21,692 nt of DNA. Origin: Chlorobiota bacterium. Its GTDB lineage: Bacteria; Bacteroidota; Bacteroidia; Flavobacteriales; Flavobacteriaceae. Below the pieces are notes generated by a model, which saw only the letters and a list, made by a program, of their open reading frames with translations, was not told where the DNA came from and did no database searches. A program made the position numbers and the translations under genes. Below are positions 1-8,689 of this stretch, piece after piece (within the stretch, counting starts at the first letter, position 1; each line of letters starts with the position of its first letter). The stretch is taken from the NCBI GenBank assembly GCA_013151975.1, contig JAADHG010000209.1:1-21692 (forward strand), read 5' to 3'.

Positions 1-2546
1 GCTAGTGACTTAACTATTGTTTCACTTTTACTCCAGTTAATTTGAGTATTCCAACTAAAGTTTTCTGAAACTATTGGTTTTGCACCAATAGTAACTTCCC
101 AGCCATTTCCAGCCATTACTCCTGCATTTACCCATTTAGAAGTAAAGCCCGAAGAAGCTGGTAATGATGCATTTAAAATAGCGTCTTCTATATCACTTTC
201 AAAATAAGCAACATCAAGATTTAGTCTATTACCAAAAAACCGTAGTTCTATACCATATTCTTTGGTTGTTGTAATTTCTGGTTTTAAATTAGGGTTACCA
301 GCTAGATTATCTAGCTCAAATGATGTAACATTATTTATTGGAAAAGTAATACCATTTCCCCAACCTCCAAAAATGTTAGCAATTTCATAGCTCGTTGAAG
401 TTGAATATGCCGCTGGAGGCGGTGCACCAACCTGTGCCCATGAGGCTCTTATTTTTCCAAAACTTAAGATATCATTTTTTGGTAAAACTTCTGAAAATAT
501 AAATGATCCAGAAACTGAAGGATAAAAGAAACCAATATCACTAGCATTAAATGCTTTCGCAGGATCACGTAATCTTGAATCATAATCTTGTCTTGCAGAA
601 AAATTGAGGTAAAGCATTCTTTTCCAGCTAATTTGAGAGTTTATAAAAACACCCATTGAGCGGTATCTATTTATATCTTCAAAACCTGATACTGTTGTGG
701 TATTGCTAATGTCCATAAATCCTGGAAAAAGCAAGCCTATACCAACTTCATTCAATCTATCTCTTACAAAACTAAAATAATTTACCCCAACCAGATAGTT
801 AAAAGAAAAATCTTCAGTAATATCACCATCTCCGGATACAAATAAATTTACGTCTGTTTGTCTTGTTAAAAAATCATCTAGAATAATTCTACCTGTAGGA
901 TTTGTTCTAGATCCAATTTCGAACGATTGTTTTCTTTTATCAGAGGTAACGTCAAGCCCAACATTTAAATTTAAATTAACCCAGTTGTTAACCACGTAAT
1001 TAGTTTTAAAATTACCAAACAATCTGTGTACTTCTTCTTTACCAGGAGCATTGTTTATAACCCAATACGGATTATCATATCCGCCGCCTCCACGATAATT
1101 TCTTTGACTACGATCGGCAAATTCATAAGCTACAGGATTATTTCTAGCAGCTGTTCCTAAACCATTCGAGTTATCAAACGATGCAGGTGTTCTGTATAAG
1201 CCTAATAATAAACCAGAGGTATTTGAACCTTGTTGTATTCTATCATAATCAGATCTAGTATAATTAATTGCAGTTTCAAAAGATAATTTGTCATTAGCTT
1301 TTAAAGTCGCTCCTAAATTGAATGTTCTCCTTTTGTATTCTTCATTAGGAACAATACCTTCTTGTTTTAAATCGGAAGCTGAAAATCTATATGTAATTGA
1401 TTCGTTACTTCCAGTAATACTTATATTTTTTGTTAATGATACTCCTGTACGGAAAAAATCATCACTATTAAGCTTATTATAATCATTTGCAGCAGTCCCG
1501 TTACCTAATCCTCTAGGCACTAAAAAACCATTATTATCCCATCTGTAATTTCCATCAACATCAAATGCTCTACCAAAATTTCCAGCAGTATTTGTTGCAT
1601 TATAGATACTGCTATCTGTACTATATTCAAGATCAGATAGTCTAGGCCCCCAGGATCCAGATTCTCCTGTTTCAGGACCTCTGTACGTTGGCACACCACC
1701 TATAAGACGACCTTGAGCATACGTATTCTGCAATTGAGTTAATTGTGATACGTTATCAAAAGCTATTTGAGAACTTATACTAACCTGAAATTTTTGACCT
1801 TTAGTCCCTTTCTTGGTTGTAATAAGAATTACCCCAGCAGAACCTGCAGTACCATAAACAGCCGTAGCAGCAGCACCTTTTAAGATACTAACACTTTCTA
1901 TGTCTTCAGCATTTAAATCCATTAACCTGTTTGATGATGCAGTACCAGCAGTAGAGGCTTGAGACTGAAGCGTTTCATTATTAGATCTAACCCCATCAAT
2001 TATAATTAGAGCTTGATTGTTACCAACCATTGAGGTAGCTCCTCTAATTACAATTCTTGATCCACCACCAGCAGATCCAGACGATCTAGTAATTTGAACT
2101 CCTGAAGATTTACCTGATAAAGCATCAAGTACATTAGAAGCACCGGAATTAATAATGGTTTCTGCTGCAACTTCTTGAACAGCATAACCTACTGAACGTT
2201 TTTCTTTTTTAATACCAAAAGCAGTTACAACAACTTCATCAAGCACAGAAGCATCTTCTTCCATGGTGACATTAATTGTGCTTGAGGATCCTACAGTTAT
2301 TTCAACTGTTTTTAAACCTACATAAGTAAAAGTTAAAACAGCACCTACACTTGCATTGATAGTATAATTACCATCAAAATCAGATTGGGTACCATTGCTT
2401 GTTCCTTTTACAATAATATTAACCCCAGGAAGCGGCATTCCAGATTGATCTGAAATTGTTCCTGAAATTGTTTTTTCCTGTGCAAAGGTAAATTGCACAA
2501 CAAACGCTAGTAATAGCGTTAAAATTCCACTAAACTTTGTTTTCAT
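1..2546 (-). CDS. SusC/RagA-family TonB-linked outer-membrane transporter, C-terminus beyond window
   Basis: This is an outer-membrane porin that, with a SusD-type lipoprotein, imports glycans or peptides using TonB energy; the substrate cannot be told. The frame opens at ATG 2546 and stays open to the window edge for 848 codons, so roughly the last 150-200 residues of a usual SusC (about 1000) are missing. Residues 1-22 are a Sec signal peptide ending FTFA, before QEK. Residues 25-97 form a carboxypeptidase-regulatory-like domain (GTISDQSGMPLPGVNI, DFDGNYTI). A TonB-box-like LDEVVVTAFG lies at 102-111. The plug domain spans about 115-250 (VIRGATSMVGNNQALIIIDG and GSAGVILITTKKGT). The rest looks like barrel strands. 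A susD partner would be expected past the edge and cannot be seen. The family is certain; the cargo is unknown. Confidence 0.95.
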   Translation of the reverse strand, partial: MKTKFSGILTLLLAFVVQFTFAQEKTISGTISDQSGMPLPGVNIIVKGTSNGTQSDFDGNYTINASVGAVLTFTYVGLKTVEITVGSSSTINVTMEEDASVLDEVVVTAFGIKKEKRSVGYAVQEVAAETIINSGASNVLDALSGKSSGVQITRSSGSAGGGSRIVIRGATSMVGNNQALIIIDGVRSNNETLQSQASTAGTASSNRLMDLNAEDIESVSILKGAAATAVYGTAGSAGVILITTKKGTKGQKFQVSISSQIAFDNVSQLTQLQNTYAQGRLIGGVPTYRGPETGESGSWGPRLSDLEYSTDSSIYNATNTAGNFGRAFDVDGNYRWDNNGFLVPRGLGNGTAANDYNKLNSDDFFRTGVSLTKNISITGSNESITYRFSASDLKQEGIVPNEEYKRRTFNLGATLKANDKLSFETAINYTRSDYDRIQQGSNTSGLLLGLYRTPASFDNSNGLGTAARNNPVAYEFADRSQRNYRGGGGYDNPYWVINNAPGKEEVHRLFGNFKTNYVVNNWVNLNLNVGLDVTSDKRKQSFEIGSRTNPTGRIILDDFLTRQTDVNLFVSGDGDITEDFSFNYLVGVNYFSFVRDRLNEVGIGLLFPGFMDISNTTTVSGFEDINRYRSMGVFINSQISWKRMLYLNFSARQDYDSRLRDPAKAFNASDIGFFYPSVSGSFIFSEVLPKNDILSFGKIRASWAQVGAPPPAAYSTSTSYEIANIFGGWGNGITFPINNVTSFELDNLAGNPNLKPEITTTKEYGIELRFFGNRLNLDVAYFESDIEDAILNASLPASSGFTSKWVNAGVMAGNGWEVTIGAKPIVSENFSWNTQINWSKSETIVKSL

Positions 2547-2574
2547 CTTATAATTTATTTGAATTAGTCTGTGC

Positions 2575-2605
2575 CAAAAATCATAATAAAAAGTTAATAA
2601 AGCAA
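2575..2605 (-). promoter_or_regulatory. Possible Bacteroidota-type promoter for the susC-like gene
   Basis: On the minus strand a TTG (2605-2603) is followed, after 20 nt, by GATTTTTG (2582-2575). That is one mismatch from the family consensus TAnnTTTG at the usual 17-23 nt spacing. It lies about 28 nt before the ATG at 2546. The region is very AT-rich, so a chance match is quite possible. The gene could instead be read through from the upstream Omp85-like gene, since I see no clear terminator between the two. Confidence 0.3.
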
Positions 2606-2665
2606 TTATATTCACTTAAATTTTACTTTTTTTTAAGCAACTTACTATTAAAACTTAAATTTTAG

Positions 2666-4405
2666 TTAAAATCTTGTATTTAAACTGATGTGGATTTTTG
2701 AGTTAGAAAGCTTAAATTTTTGGTTTTCAGACTTCCCGTTTGCGTAGTTGAATTTTAATAATCCAGCCTTTGTAAATAACCCAAACCCAAAGCCAAAACC
2801 AAAAAGTTTTTCTTTTGAATTTATAAGCTCGTTATCAATATAGGCTACATCAATGATAGAATGTATATATATGGTTGAGCTAAGATTGTATCTATATTCA
2901 CTATTTAATAAACCATAAAGAGAAGCTAGTAAGCTATTTTCTTCAAAACCCCTTATTGTATTTATACCACCAAATCTAAAAAGTTCATTTATCAGATATG
3001 AATCAGAAACAATGCCTTCGCTTTTGATTCTTATATAAATACTGTTTTTCTTATTTAAATTAAAAATTTTATGCGTGTTAAGGCTAAATATCTTTTGATT
3101 GTCTTTGTTACTTTCAATTTTTCTAAAACCAAATCCAGTTTTAATGTTAAAGGCAAAGTTTATTGGAAATAGAATATTGTTATATTGCCTTTTTAAATAC
3201 TCATATTTTATGCTGTAAAAAGTAGAGTTGTAGTCTTGAATGAACTGTGTGTTATTTTCATCTAGTAAGTTATTAGATTGAATTGTATTTATTTCAGTAA
3301 AAATCCTTTGCCTGTCATTTATTTGATAAAACAAATTTACCGATTGATCTACTGTAGTGAATGTTGAATCCTTTTTGAATATATTTAACGATAATTCAGA
3401 CCCAATAGCTGTGTTAAATAAATAAGGCAAACTTACATCAACATCAAATGTTTTTTGATCACTCTCATCACTTTTAAAAACAAGACTAAACGCTTCACCA
3501 TAATTAAGATTGTTTATTAAGTTTAAATTTAAGTAACCATTAAACTCTATTTTATTAGTAGCTTCATTGGTGCTAAAACCAAGAAATCCATCAAAAGTAT
3601 TGCTTTTTGTCTTTTCTAAATATAAATATATAGATGATGAATCTTTGGTAAATAAAACTTCAGGTGGTCTTGCCTGACTTGTAAAAAGCAATGTATTTAA
3701 AGTTTCAGTTTTTTCTTTAATGGAGTTTATGTCAAAATCATCACCTATTTTAAGATTTAAAAAATGAGTTAAGAAGGATCTTGGAAATTTCTCATAGCCT
3801 TTTACTATAATTTTATCTATAGTTCTTTTTTTGTTTGTTGAAATAGCAAGTTTTGCTTGCAATGAATTTGCATCCCTTTTTTTGATTGTTGTCAATTTTA
3901 ACGACGTAAAGGGCTGCCCATTTTCTGCAATTTTAGAATTTATTTGGTTGAGAATACTTTCACTTTCTTGAATTGTTGTTACAAAATATTCCGATGTAAC
4001 GTTTTCTGAAAAGCGTTCTAAAGTCTTCATTGAAATCACATTTTTATCGTAGTATATATATATGGTGTAATATTTCTTATTTAAATGGAATTTTGCATTA
4101 TATGCTGTATCGTTTTTTTTTGTGTTAAAAATGAGTTGGCTTTCTACATAACCAATCTTTTGAAACTTTAAATGAAGGGAATTAATTTCTACCTCGAGCG
4201 ACTTGTAATTAGTAAACACATTTTTATAGCCAATCGAATCAATGACTATATTTTCCGAAACATCCTTACCTTCAACAATTAAATGTAATTCTTGTGAATA
4301 TGTATTAACAGCGTTAAATGCGTGAAAAATAATATATAAAAAAAGAATTTTTAAAATATTCAAACTGTATATTTTGAGTATAAAACTAACGGAAAATAAG
4401 TTCAA
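2666..4405 (-). CDS. Omp85-superfamily (BamA/TamA/FhaC-like) outer-membrane protein
   Basis: This is probably a 16-strand outer-membrane barrel protein of the Omp85 group, whose members insert or translocate proteins or lipids; the specific role is unknown. An N-terminal hydrophobic stretch ends at about NTYSQ (residue 38) and fits a Sec signal peptide. Residues 196-265 look like a POTRA domain (IDKIIVKGYEKFPRSFL, then a helix and a strand). The C-terminal half alternates like beta strands, carries the family's loop-6 motif GGINTIRGFEEN with Arg485-Gly-Phe, and ends in Phe (SLNTRF). At 579 aa it is shorter than BamA of this phylum, so it is more like a TamA or surface-antigen-type homologue. 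The start is odd: TTG at 4405, with an in-frame TAG 12 nt upstream and no ATG until codon 126. A second TTG at 4363 (codon 15) would give a more typical signal peptide, MNILKILFLYIIF. Confidence 0.78.
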   Translation of the reverse strand: MNLFSVSFILKIYSLNILKILFLYIIFHAFNAVNTYSQELHLIVEGKDVSENIVIDSIGYKNVFTNYKSLEVEINSLHLKFQKIGYVESQLIFNTKKNDTAYNAKFHLNKKYYTIYIYYDKNVISMKTLERFSENVTSEYFVTTIQESESILNQINSKIAENGQPFTSLKLTTIKKRDANSLQAKLAISTNKKRTIDKIIVKGYEKFPRSFLTHFLNLKIGDDFDINSIKEKTETLNTLLFTSQARPPEVLFTKDSSSIYLYLEKTKSNTFDGFLGFSTNEATNKIEFNGYLNLNLINNLNYGEAFSLVFKSDESDQKTFDVDVSLPYLFNTAIGSELSLNIFKKDSTFTTVDQSVNLFYQINDRQRIFTEINTIQSNNLLDENNTQFIQDYNSTFYSIKYEYLKRQYNNILFPINFAFNIKTGFGFRKIESNKDNQKIFSLNTHKIFNLNKKNSIYIRIKSEGIVSDSYLINELFRFGGINTIRGFEENSLLASLYGLLNSEYRYNLSSTIYIHSIIDVAYIDNELINSKEKLFGFGFGFGLFTKAGLLKFNYANGKSENQKFKLSNSKIHISLNTRF

Positions 4406-4460
4406 ATAATACGTCTATCAAATTAATTTTTTAGAAACATCAAAAATTAATTATTTAAGA

Positions 4461-4491
4461 TTTGAATTATCCATATATATTTCTACCTTTG
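4461..4491 (+). promoter_or_regulatory. Bacteroidota sigma-type promoter of the str/S10 cluster
   Basis: TTTG at 4461-4464 and TACCTTTG at 4484-4491 are separated by 19 nt. Both match the known Bacteroidetes housekeeping consensus (TTTG, 17-23 nt, TAnnTTTG) without a mismatch. Transcription would begin a few nucleotides past 4491, about 40 nt before the rpsL ATG. It is the only perfect match I found in the intergenic regions. The long plus-strand array may therefore depend mainly on it, unless there are promoters inside genes. Confidence 0.88.
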
Positions 4492-4494
4492 CAG

Positions 4495-4510
4495 CCCTCT
4501 TAAAAGAGGG
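4495..4510 (+). promoter_or_regulatory. Hairpin at the expected 5' end of the rpsL transcript
   Basis: CCCTCTT (4495-4501) and AAGAGGG (4504-4510) are perfectly complementary and are followed by TTTTAT. The predicted transcription start falls in or next to the left arm, so the mRNA would begin with or inside this stem. It resembles a tiny terminator but may act as a 5' protective stem. Its function is inferred only. Confidence 0.5.
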
Positions 4511-4536
4511 TTTTATAAAATATATTAGAAAATAAT

Positions 4537-4911
4537 ATGCCAACAATTTCACAATTAGTACGAAAAGGAAGAACCAAAATAACCAAGAAGAGTAAATCGG
4601 CTGCTTTAAATTCGTGTCCTCAAAGACGAGGAGTGTGTACACGTGTTTATACTACAACACCAAAAAAACCAAACTCAGCGATGCGTAAAGTAGCAAGGGT
4701 AAGGTTAACAAATGGTAACGAAGTAAACGCATACATTCCAGGAGAAGGACACAATTTACAAGAGCACTCGATAGTATTGGTTAGAGGTGGAAGGGTAAAA
4801 GATTTACCAGGAGTTAGATATCATATCGTTCGTGGCGCTTTAGACACCGCAGGTGTTGAAGGTAGAACACAACGTAGATCTAAGTATGGTGCAAAACGCC
4901 CTAAGAAGTAA
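4537..4911 (+). CDS. rpsL: 30S ribosomal protein S12
   Basis: S12 lies at the decoding centre of the small subunit and helps check codon-anticodon pairing. The 124-residue length is normal. The sequence has the hallmark [18 protein letters not shown] with Lys43 and Lys44, and [13 protein letters not shown]. Changes at these lysines give streptomycin resistance in many bacteria; here they are in the wild-type state. The Asp after Lys in VKDLPG is the residue methylthiolated by RimO in other species. It is the first gene after the promoter, with an A-rich leader and no Shine-Dalgarno site. rpsG follows after 23 nt. Confidence 0.98.
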   Translation: MPTISQLVRKGRTKITKKSKSAALNSCPQRRGVCTRVYTTTPKKPNSAMRKVARVRLTNGNEVNAYIPGEGHNLQEHSIVLVRGGRVKDLPGVRYHIVRGALDTAGVEGRTQRRSKYGAKRPKK

Positions 4912-4934
4912 TTAAAAAACTTTAAGAAGAAGAC

Positions 4935-5411
4935 ATGAGAAAAAGAGCAGCGAAAAAAAGACCGCTTTTACCAGATCCACGTTTTAACGACCAGTTAGTA
5001 ACTCGTTTCGTTAACATGATGATGTGGGACGGTAAAAAGTCAGTAGCTTTTAAAATTTTCTATGATGCCATTGACATTGTAGAAGAAAAGAAAACAGACG
5101 AAGAAAAAACAGCATTAGAAATATGGAAAGAAGCCTTATCTAACGTTATGCCTCACGTAGAAGTACGTAGTCGACGCGTTGGTGGAGCAACATTTCAAAT
5201 TCCAATGCAAATCCGTCCAGACCGTAAAGTTTCTACAGCAATGAAATGGCTAATTAGCTTTTCAAGAAAGAGAAACGAAAAATCTATGGCTCAAAAATTA
5301 GCAGCTGAAGTATTAGCTGCAGCTAAAGAAGAAGGAGGAGCCGTTAAGAAAAGAGTAGATACTCATAAAATGGCAGAAGCAAATAAAGCATTCTCACACT
5401 TTAGATTTTAG
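4935..5411 (+). CDS. rpsG: 30S ribosomal protein S7
   Basis: S7 is a primary binder of the 3' major domain of 16S rRNA. It starts assembly of the 30S head and contacts the E-site tRNA. The 158 residues match the usual length. Signature parts are the basic N-terminus [16 protein letters not shown], the motif [19 protein letters not shown] (the start of the beta-hairpin region), and the C-terminal helix [15 protein letters not shown]. It sits 23 nt after rpsL and 6 nt before fusA, as in str operons generally. In E. coli S7 is the translational repressor of this operon. I see no structure in the 23-nt rpsL-rpsG gap that would reproduce that control here. Confidence 0.98.
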   Translation: MRKRAAKKRPLLPDPRFNDQLVTRFVNMMMWDGKKSVAFKIFYDAIDIVEEKKTDEEKTALEIWKEALSNVMPHVEVRSRRVGGATFQIPMQIRPDRKVSTAMKWLISFSRKRNEKSMAQKLAAEVLAAAKEEGGAVKKRVDTHKMAEANKAFSHFRF

Positions 5412-5417
5412 TACGTA

Positions 5418-7544
5418 ATGGCAAGAGATTTAAAATATACAAGAAATATTGGGATTGCTGCGCATATTGATGCGGGTAAAACTACTACTACAGAGCGTGT
5501 CCTTTATTATACAGGTGTTTCTCATAAAATAGGTGAAGTACACGATGGTGCTGCAACTATGGACTGGATGGAACAAGAGCAAGAAAGAGGTATTACAATC
5601 ACTTCGGCAGCAACTACATGTACTTGGGAATTTCCATTAGAAAATGGTGAACCAACTGAAGAAACAGAAGGCTACCATTTTAATATTATTGATACTCCAG
5701 GTCACGTAGATTTTACAGTTGAAGTAAATCGTTCGTTACGTGTATTAGATGGTTTAGTATTCTTATTTAGTGCAGTTGATGGTGTTGAGCCACAATCTGA
5801 AACTAACTGGAGACTAGCCGATAATTATAAAGTACCAAGAATTGGGTTTGTTAACAAAATGGATCGTCAAGGATCGGATTTCATGATGGTTAACAAACAA
5901 GTAAAAGAAATGTTAGGTTCTAATGCAGTGCCTATCGTTCTTCCAATTGGTGACGAGCAAGACTTTAGAGGAGTTGTTGATTTGGTTAAAAATCGCGCCA
6001 TCATTTGGCATGACGAAACGCAAGGAGCAACTTTCGATATTGTTGAGATTCCTGAAGAATTAAAAGAGGAAGCACATAAATATAGAGCATTATTAATAGA
6101 AGAAGTAGCAACTTACGATGAGAACTTATTAGAAAAGTTCATGGAAGATGAAGACTCTATTACTGAAGATGAAGTGCATGCTGCACTTAGGGCTGCGGTT
6201 ATGGATATGGCAATCATCCCGATGATTTGCGGTTCAGCCTTTAAAAATAAAGGTGTACAATTCTTATTAGATGCTGTATGTCGTTATTTGCCTTCTCCTT
6301 TAGATAAAGAAGCTATTATAGGTACAGATCCTGATACTGGAAACGAGATTTCTCGTAAACCAGATGCAAAAGAACCTTTTGCAGCATTGGCATTTAAAAT
6401 TGCTACCGATCCATTTGTAGGCCGTTTAGCATTCTTTAGAACTTATTCAGGACGCTTAGATGCTGGTTCTTATGTGTTGAATAATCGTTCTGGTAAAAAA
6501 GAACGTATTTCTCGTATCTACCAAATGCATGCCAATAAGCAAAATGCAATCAATTATATTGAAGCAGGAGATATTGGAGCTGCAGTAGGATTTAAAAGTA
6601 TAAAAACTGGAGATACACTTTCTGATGTGAAACATCCAATTGTTTTAGAAAGTATGGACTTCCCTGATCCAGTAATTGGTATTGCGGTTGAGCCCAAAAC
6701 TAAAGCAGATGTTGATCGATTGGGTATGGCTTTAGCAAAATTGGCTGAAGAAGATCCAACATTTACAGTAAGAACAGATGAAGCTTCAGGACAGACAATT
6801 ATTTCTGGAATGGGTGAGCTTCACTTAGATATTATTGTTGACCGTTTAAAACGTGAATTCAAAGTAGAAGTAAACGAAGGTCAACCACAAGTTGAGTATA
6901 AAGAAGCAATTACAAGAGCTGCAGATCATAGAGAAGTTTATAAAAAACAATCTGGTGGTCGTGGTAAATTTGCAGATATTTCGTTCACTATAGAACCAGC
7001 TGAAGAAGGTAAATCTGGATTGGATTTCACCTCTGTTATTAAAGGTGGAAATGTACCAAAAGAGTTTGTGCCTTCTGTAGAAAAAGGATTTAAAATGGCA
7101 ATGATTAATGGTCCTTTAGCAGGATATGAAATCGATGCTTTAAAAGTTACCTTAAGAGATGGATCTTATCACGATGTGGATTCGGATCAATTATCATTCG
7201 AATTAGCTGCAAAATTAGGGTTTAAAGCTGCCGCTAAAGCCGCTGGAGCTGTAATTATGGAGCCAATAATGAAATTAGAAGTAGTTACTCCAGAAGAAAA
7301 CATGGGAGATATTGTAGGGGATCTTAACCGTCGTCGTGGTCAAGTTAGTGACATGAGTGATAGAGCAGGTTCTAAAGTTGTAAAAGCAACTGTGCCATTA
7401 TCTGAAATGTTTGGATATGTTACTACATTACGTACATTATCATCAGGAAGAGCAACGTCAACTATGGAATTTTCACACTATGCGCAAACACCTTCAAATA
7501 TATCTGAAGAAGTAATTAAAGCAGCAAAAGGAGTTGAAGCTTAA
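5418..7544 (+). CDS. fusA: Translation elongation factor G (EF-G)
   Basis: EF-G is the GTPase that drives tRNA-mRNA translocation and, with RRF, ribosome recycling. The 708-residue length is standard. G-domain motifs are all present: P-loop AHIDAGKT (15-22), switch I RGITI (57-61), DTPGH (92-96, with catalytic His96) and NKMD (146-149). Domains II-V follow, including GMGELHLDI in domain [12 protein letters not shown] in domain IV, and [13 protein letters not shown] in domain V. An acidic insert of about 15 residues ([10 protein letters not shown]) lies between switch I and DTPGH; I believe this is common in the phylum. It is the housekeeping form by position, between rpsG (6 nt) and rpsJ (11 nt). 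No tuf gene follows, unlike the E. coli str operon. Confidence 0.98.
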   Translation: MARDLKYTRNIGIAAHIDAGKTTTTERVLYYTGVSHKIGEVHDGAATMDWMEQEQERGITITSAATTCTWEFPLENGEPTEETEGYHFNIIDTPGHVDFTVEVNRSLRVLDGLVFLFSAVDGVEPQSETNWRLADNYKVPRIGFVNKMDRQGSDFMMVNKQVKEMLGSNAVPIVLPIGDEQDFRGVVDLVKNRAIIWHDETQGATFDIVEIPEELKEEAHKYRALLIEEVATYDENLLEKFMEDEDSITEDEVHAALRAAVMDMAIIPMICGSAFKNKGVQFLLDAVCRYLPSPLDKEAIIGTDPDTGNEISRKPDAKEPFAALAFKIATDPFVGRLAFFRTYSGRLDAGSYVLNNRSGKKERISRIYQMHANKQNAINYIEAGDIGAAVGFKSIKTGDTLSDVKHPIVLESMDFPDPVIGIAVEPKTKADVDRLGMALAKLAEEDPTFTVRTDEASGQTIISGMGELHLDIIVDRLKREFKVEVNEGQPQVEYKEAITRAADHREVYKKQSGGRGKFADISFTIEPAEEGKSGLDFTSVIKGGNVPKEFVPSVEKGFKMAMINGPLAGYEIDALKVTLRDGSYHDVDSDQLSFELAAKLGFKAAAKAAGAVIMEPIMKLEVVTPEENMGDIVGDLNRRRGQVSDMSDRAGSKVVKATVPLSEMFGYVTTLRTLSSGRATSTMEFSHYAQTPSNISEEVIKAAKGVEA

Positions 7545-7555
7545 ATTTTAAGAAA

Positions 7556-7861
7556 ATGAGTCAGAAAATCAGAATAAAATTAAAGTCTTACGATCACAAT
7601 TTAGTAGATAAGTCTGCTGAAAAGATTGTAAAAACAGTAAAAAGTACAGGTGCAGTTGTAACGGGACCAATTCCATTACCAACACACAAGAAAATTTTCA
7701 CTGTATTACGTTCACCTCACGTAAACAAGAAGTCGAGAGAACAATTTCAATTATGTTCGTATAAGAGATTATTGGATATTTATAGTTCCTCTTCTAAAAC
7801 CATTGATGCTTTAATGAAACTTGAATTACCAAGTGGCGTTGAAGTAGAAATAAAAGTTTAA
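7556..7861 (+). CDS. rpsJ: 30S ribosomal protein S10
   Basis: S10 is part of the 30S head and, as NusE, also joins transcription antitermination complexes with NusB. The 101-residue length is typical. Characteristic segments are [21 protein letters not shown], where the family Asp-His pair is kept, then [28 protein letters not shown], the long loop that reaches into the head. In E. coli this gene opens the S10 operon. Here it is attached to fusA (11-nt gap) and is separated from rplC by a 210-nt structured gap. It therefore belongs to the upstream transcription unit if the terminator-like hairpin at 8003-8041 is active. Confidence 0.97.
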   Translation: MSQKIRIKLKSYDHNLVDKSAEKIVKTVKSTGAVVTGPIPLPTHKKIFTVLRSPHVNKKSREQFQLCSYKRLLDIYSSSSKTIDALMKLELPSGVEVEIKV

Positions 7862-7902
7862 TGAAACTTCACTTTCAATTTGTATTGAAAGTGATTAGTT
7901 GA
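7861..7902 (+). other. Possible 13-codon leader ORF overlapping the rpsJ stop
   Basis: The last A of the rpsJ stop codon starts an ATG (TAATG). It opens the frame [13 protein letters not shown] and stops at TGA 7900-7902. The same TAATG arrangement joins rplC to rplD. Ribosomes ending rpsJ could restart here and would unwind the first leader hairpin (7869-7894). The peptide has no recognised features and may be a chance frame. Confidence 0.25.
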
Positions 7903-8071
7903 ATAAATACCAAACTTGTTTTGGTATCTCATTAAGAGATTTCCACCTACGTGGGAATGAACATGTCCCAAGCTTTTGGCAAGGGAAAAACGGAAAAAAT
8001 GCAATTCAGGGTTGAAATGTATTTTGACCCTGAATTTTTTTAAATAATATAGTAATAATAAATTAATAATT
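7862..8071 (+). promoter_or_regulatory. Structured leader before rplC-rplD (candidate attenuator)
   Basis: This 210-nt gap is the longest in the plus-strand array. Hairpin 1 is CACTTTCAAT/ATTGAAAGTG (7870-7893, loop TTGT, one extra outer pair). Hairpin 2 is ATACCAAA/TTTGGTAT (7907-7927). Hairpin 3 is TTCCAC/GTGGGAA with a bulged G (7941-7957). TGGGA (7952-7956) can pair instead with TCCCA (7966-7970), and TCCC (7966-7969) with GGGA (7983-7986), so alternative folds compete. A terminator-like hairpin follows at 8003-8041. I found no good TAnnTTTG promoter. In E. coli, L4 controls the S10 operon by binding a leader and causing termination. Here L4 is encoded second after the leader, so it is the natural candidate ligand; that is inference. 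Confidence 0.6.
8003..8041 (+). terminator. Intrinsic-terminator-like hairpin between rpsJ and rplC
   Basis: AATTCAGGGT (8003-8012) pairs perfectly with ACCCTGAATT (8027-8036). The stem can continue inward through two G-T pairs and AAAT/ATTT. A run of seven T (8035-8041) follows at once. This is the form of a Rho-independent terminator, but it lies 31 nt before the rplC ATG in an essential operon. Partial or regulated readthrough is more likely than full termination. Confidence 0.75.
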
Positions 8072-8689
8072 ATGTCTGGGTTAATTGGAAAAAAAATCGG
8101 AATGACCAGTCTCTTTGATGAAAACGGGAAGAATATTCCTTGTACAGTAATCGAAGCTGGGCCATGCGTTGTTACCCAAGTCAGAACTAATGAAATTGAT
8201 GGCTACGAAGCTATTCAGTTAGGTTTCGATGACAAGACAGAAAAAAATGCTACAAAGGCTGACATTGGTCACGCTAAAAAAGCAGGTACTTCTGTTAAAA
8301 GAAAAGTCGCTGAATTTCAAGGTTTTGATGAGGAGTACACATTAGGTGACACTATTACAGTGGAACACTTTTTAGAAGGAGAATTTGTTGATATTGCTGG
8401 AACCTCAAAAGGTAAAGGCTTTCAAGGTGTTGTAAAACGCCACGGATTTGCTGGTGTAGGGCAAGCCACTCACGGTCAACACAACCGGTTAAGAGCACCA
8501 GGTTCTATTGGAGCTGCATCATATCCTGCAAGAGTATTTAAAGGTATGCGAATGGCAGGAAGAATGGGTGGAGACACGATAAAAGTTCAAAATTTAAGAG
8601 TTTTAAAAGTAGTAGTAGATAAAAATCTACTTGTTGTTAAAGGTTGTGTGCCTGGACATAAAAACGCTTATGTAATTATTAGAAAATAA
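8072..8689 (+). CDS. rplC: 50S ribosomal protein L3
   Basis: L3 binds early to 23S rRNA and sends a long loop close to the peptidyl-transferase centre. The 205 residues match the family. It starts [19 protein letters not shown]. The conserved central block is [16 protein letters not shown], followed by [27 protein letters not shown]. In E. coli the corresponding loop reads GSIGQNQTPG, with a methylated Gln; that Gln is absent here, so a PrmB-type modification is not expected. It follows the structured leader, and its stop codon overlaps the rplD start by one base (TAATG), which suggests translational coupling. Confidence 0.97.
   Translation: MSGLIGKKIGMTSLFDENGKNIPCTVIEAGPCVVTQVRTNEIDGYEAIQLGFDDKTEKNATKADIGHAKKAGTSVKRKVAEFQGFDEEYTLGDTITVEHFLEGEFVDIAGTSKGKGFQGVVKRHGFAGVGQATHGQHNRLRAPGSIGAASYPARVFKGMRMAGRMGGDTIKVQNLRVLKVVVDKNLLVVKGCVPGHKNAYVIIRK

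Noticed and set aside
1288..1482. A 64-codon plus-strand frame inside the susC-like gene
   Set aside because: It lies opposite a well-supported coding frame with clear SusC sequence; its own translation shows no family features.
2614..2664. Direct repeat ACTTAAATTTTA at 2614-2625 and 2653-2664
   Set aside because: It is twelve AT-only or nearly AT-only bases in a very AT-rich gap, which is likely chance; no flanking mobile-element signs.
4451..4642. A 63-codon minus-strand frame over the rpsL promoter and start
   Set aside because: It covers the perfect promoter and the first rpsL codons on the other strand. Its hydrophobic look is an antisense by-product of Lys- and Asn-rich coding.
7916..7923. 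TTGTTTTG as a possible -7 promoter element before rplC
   Set aside because: It has one mismatch, no TTG at 17-23 nt upstream, and lies inside the stem of hairpin 2.
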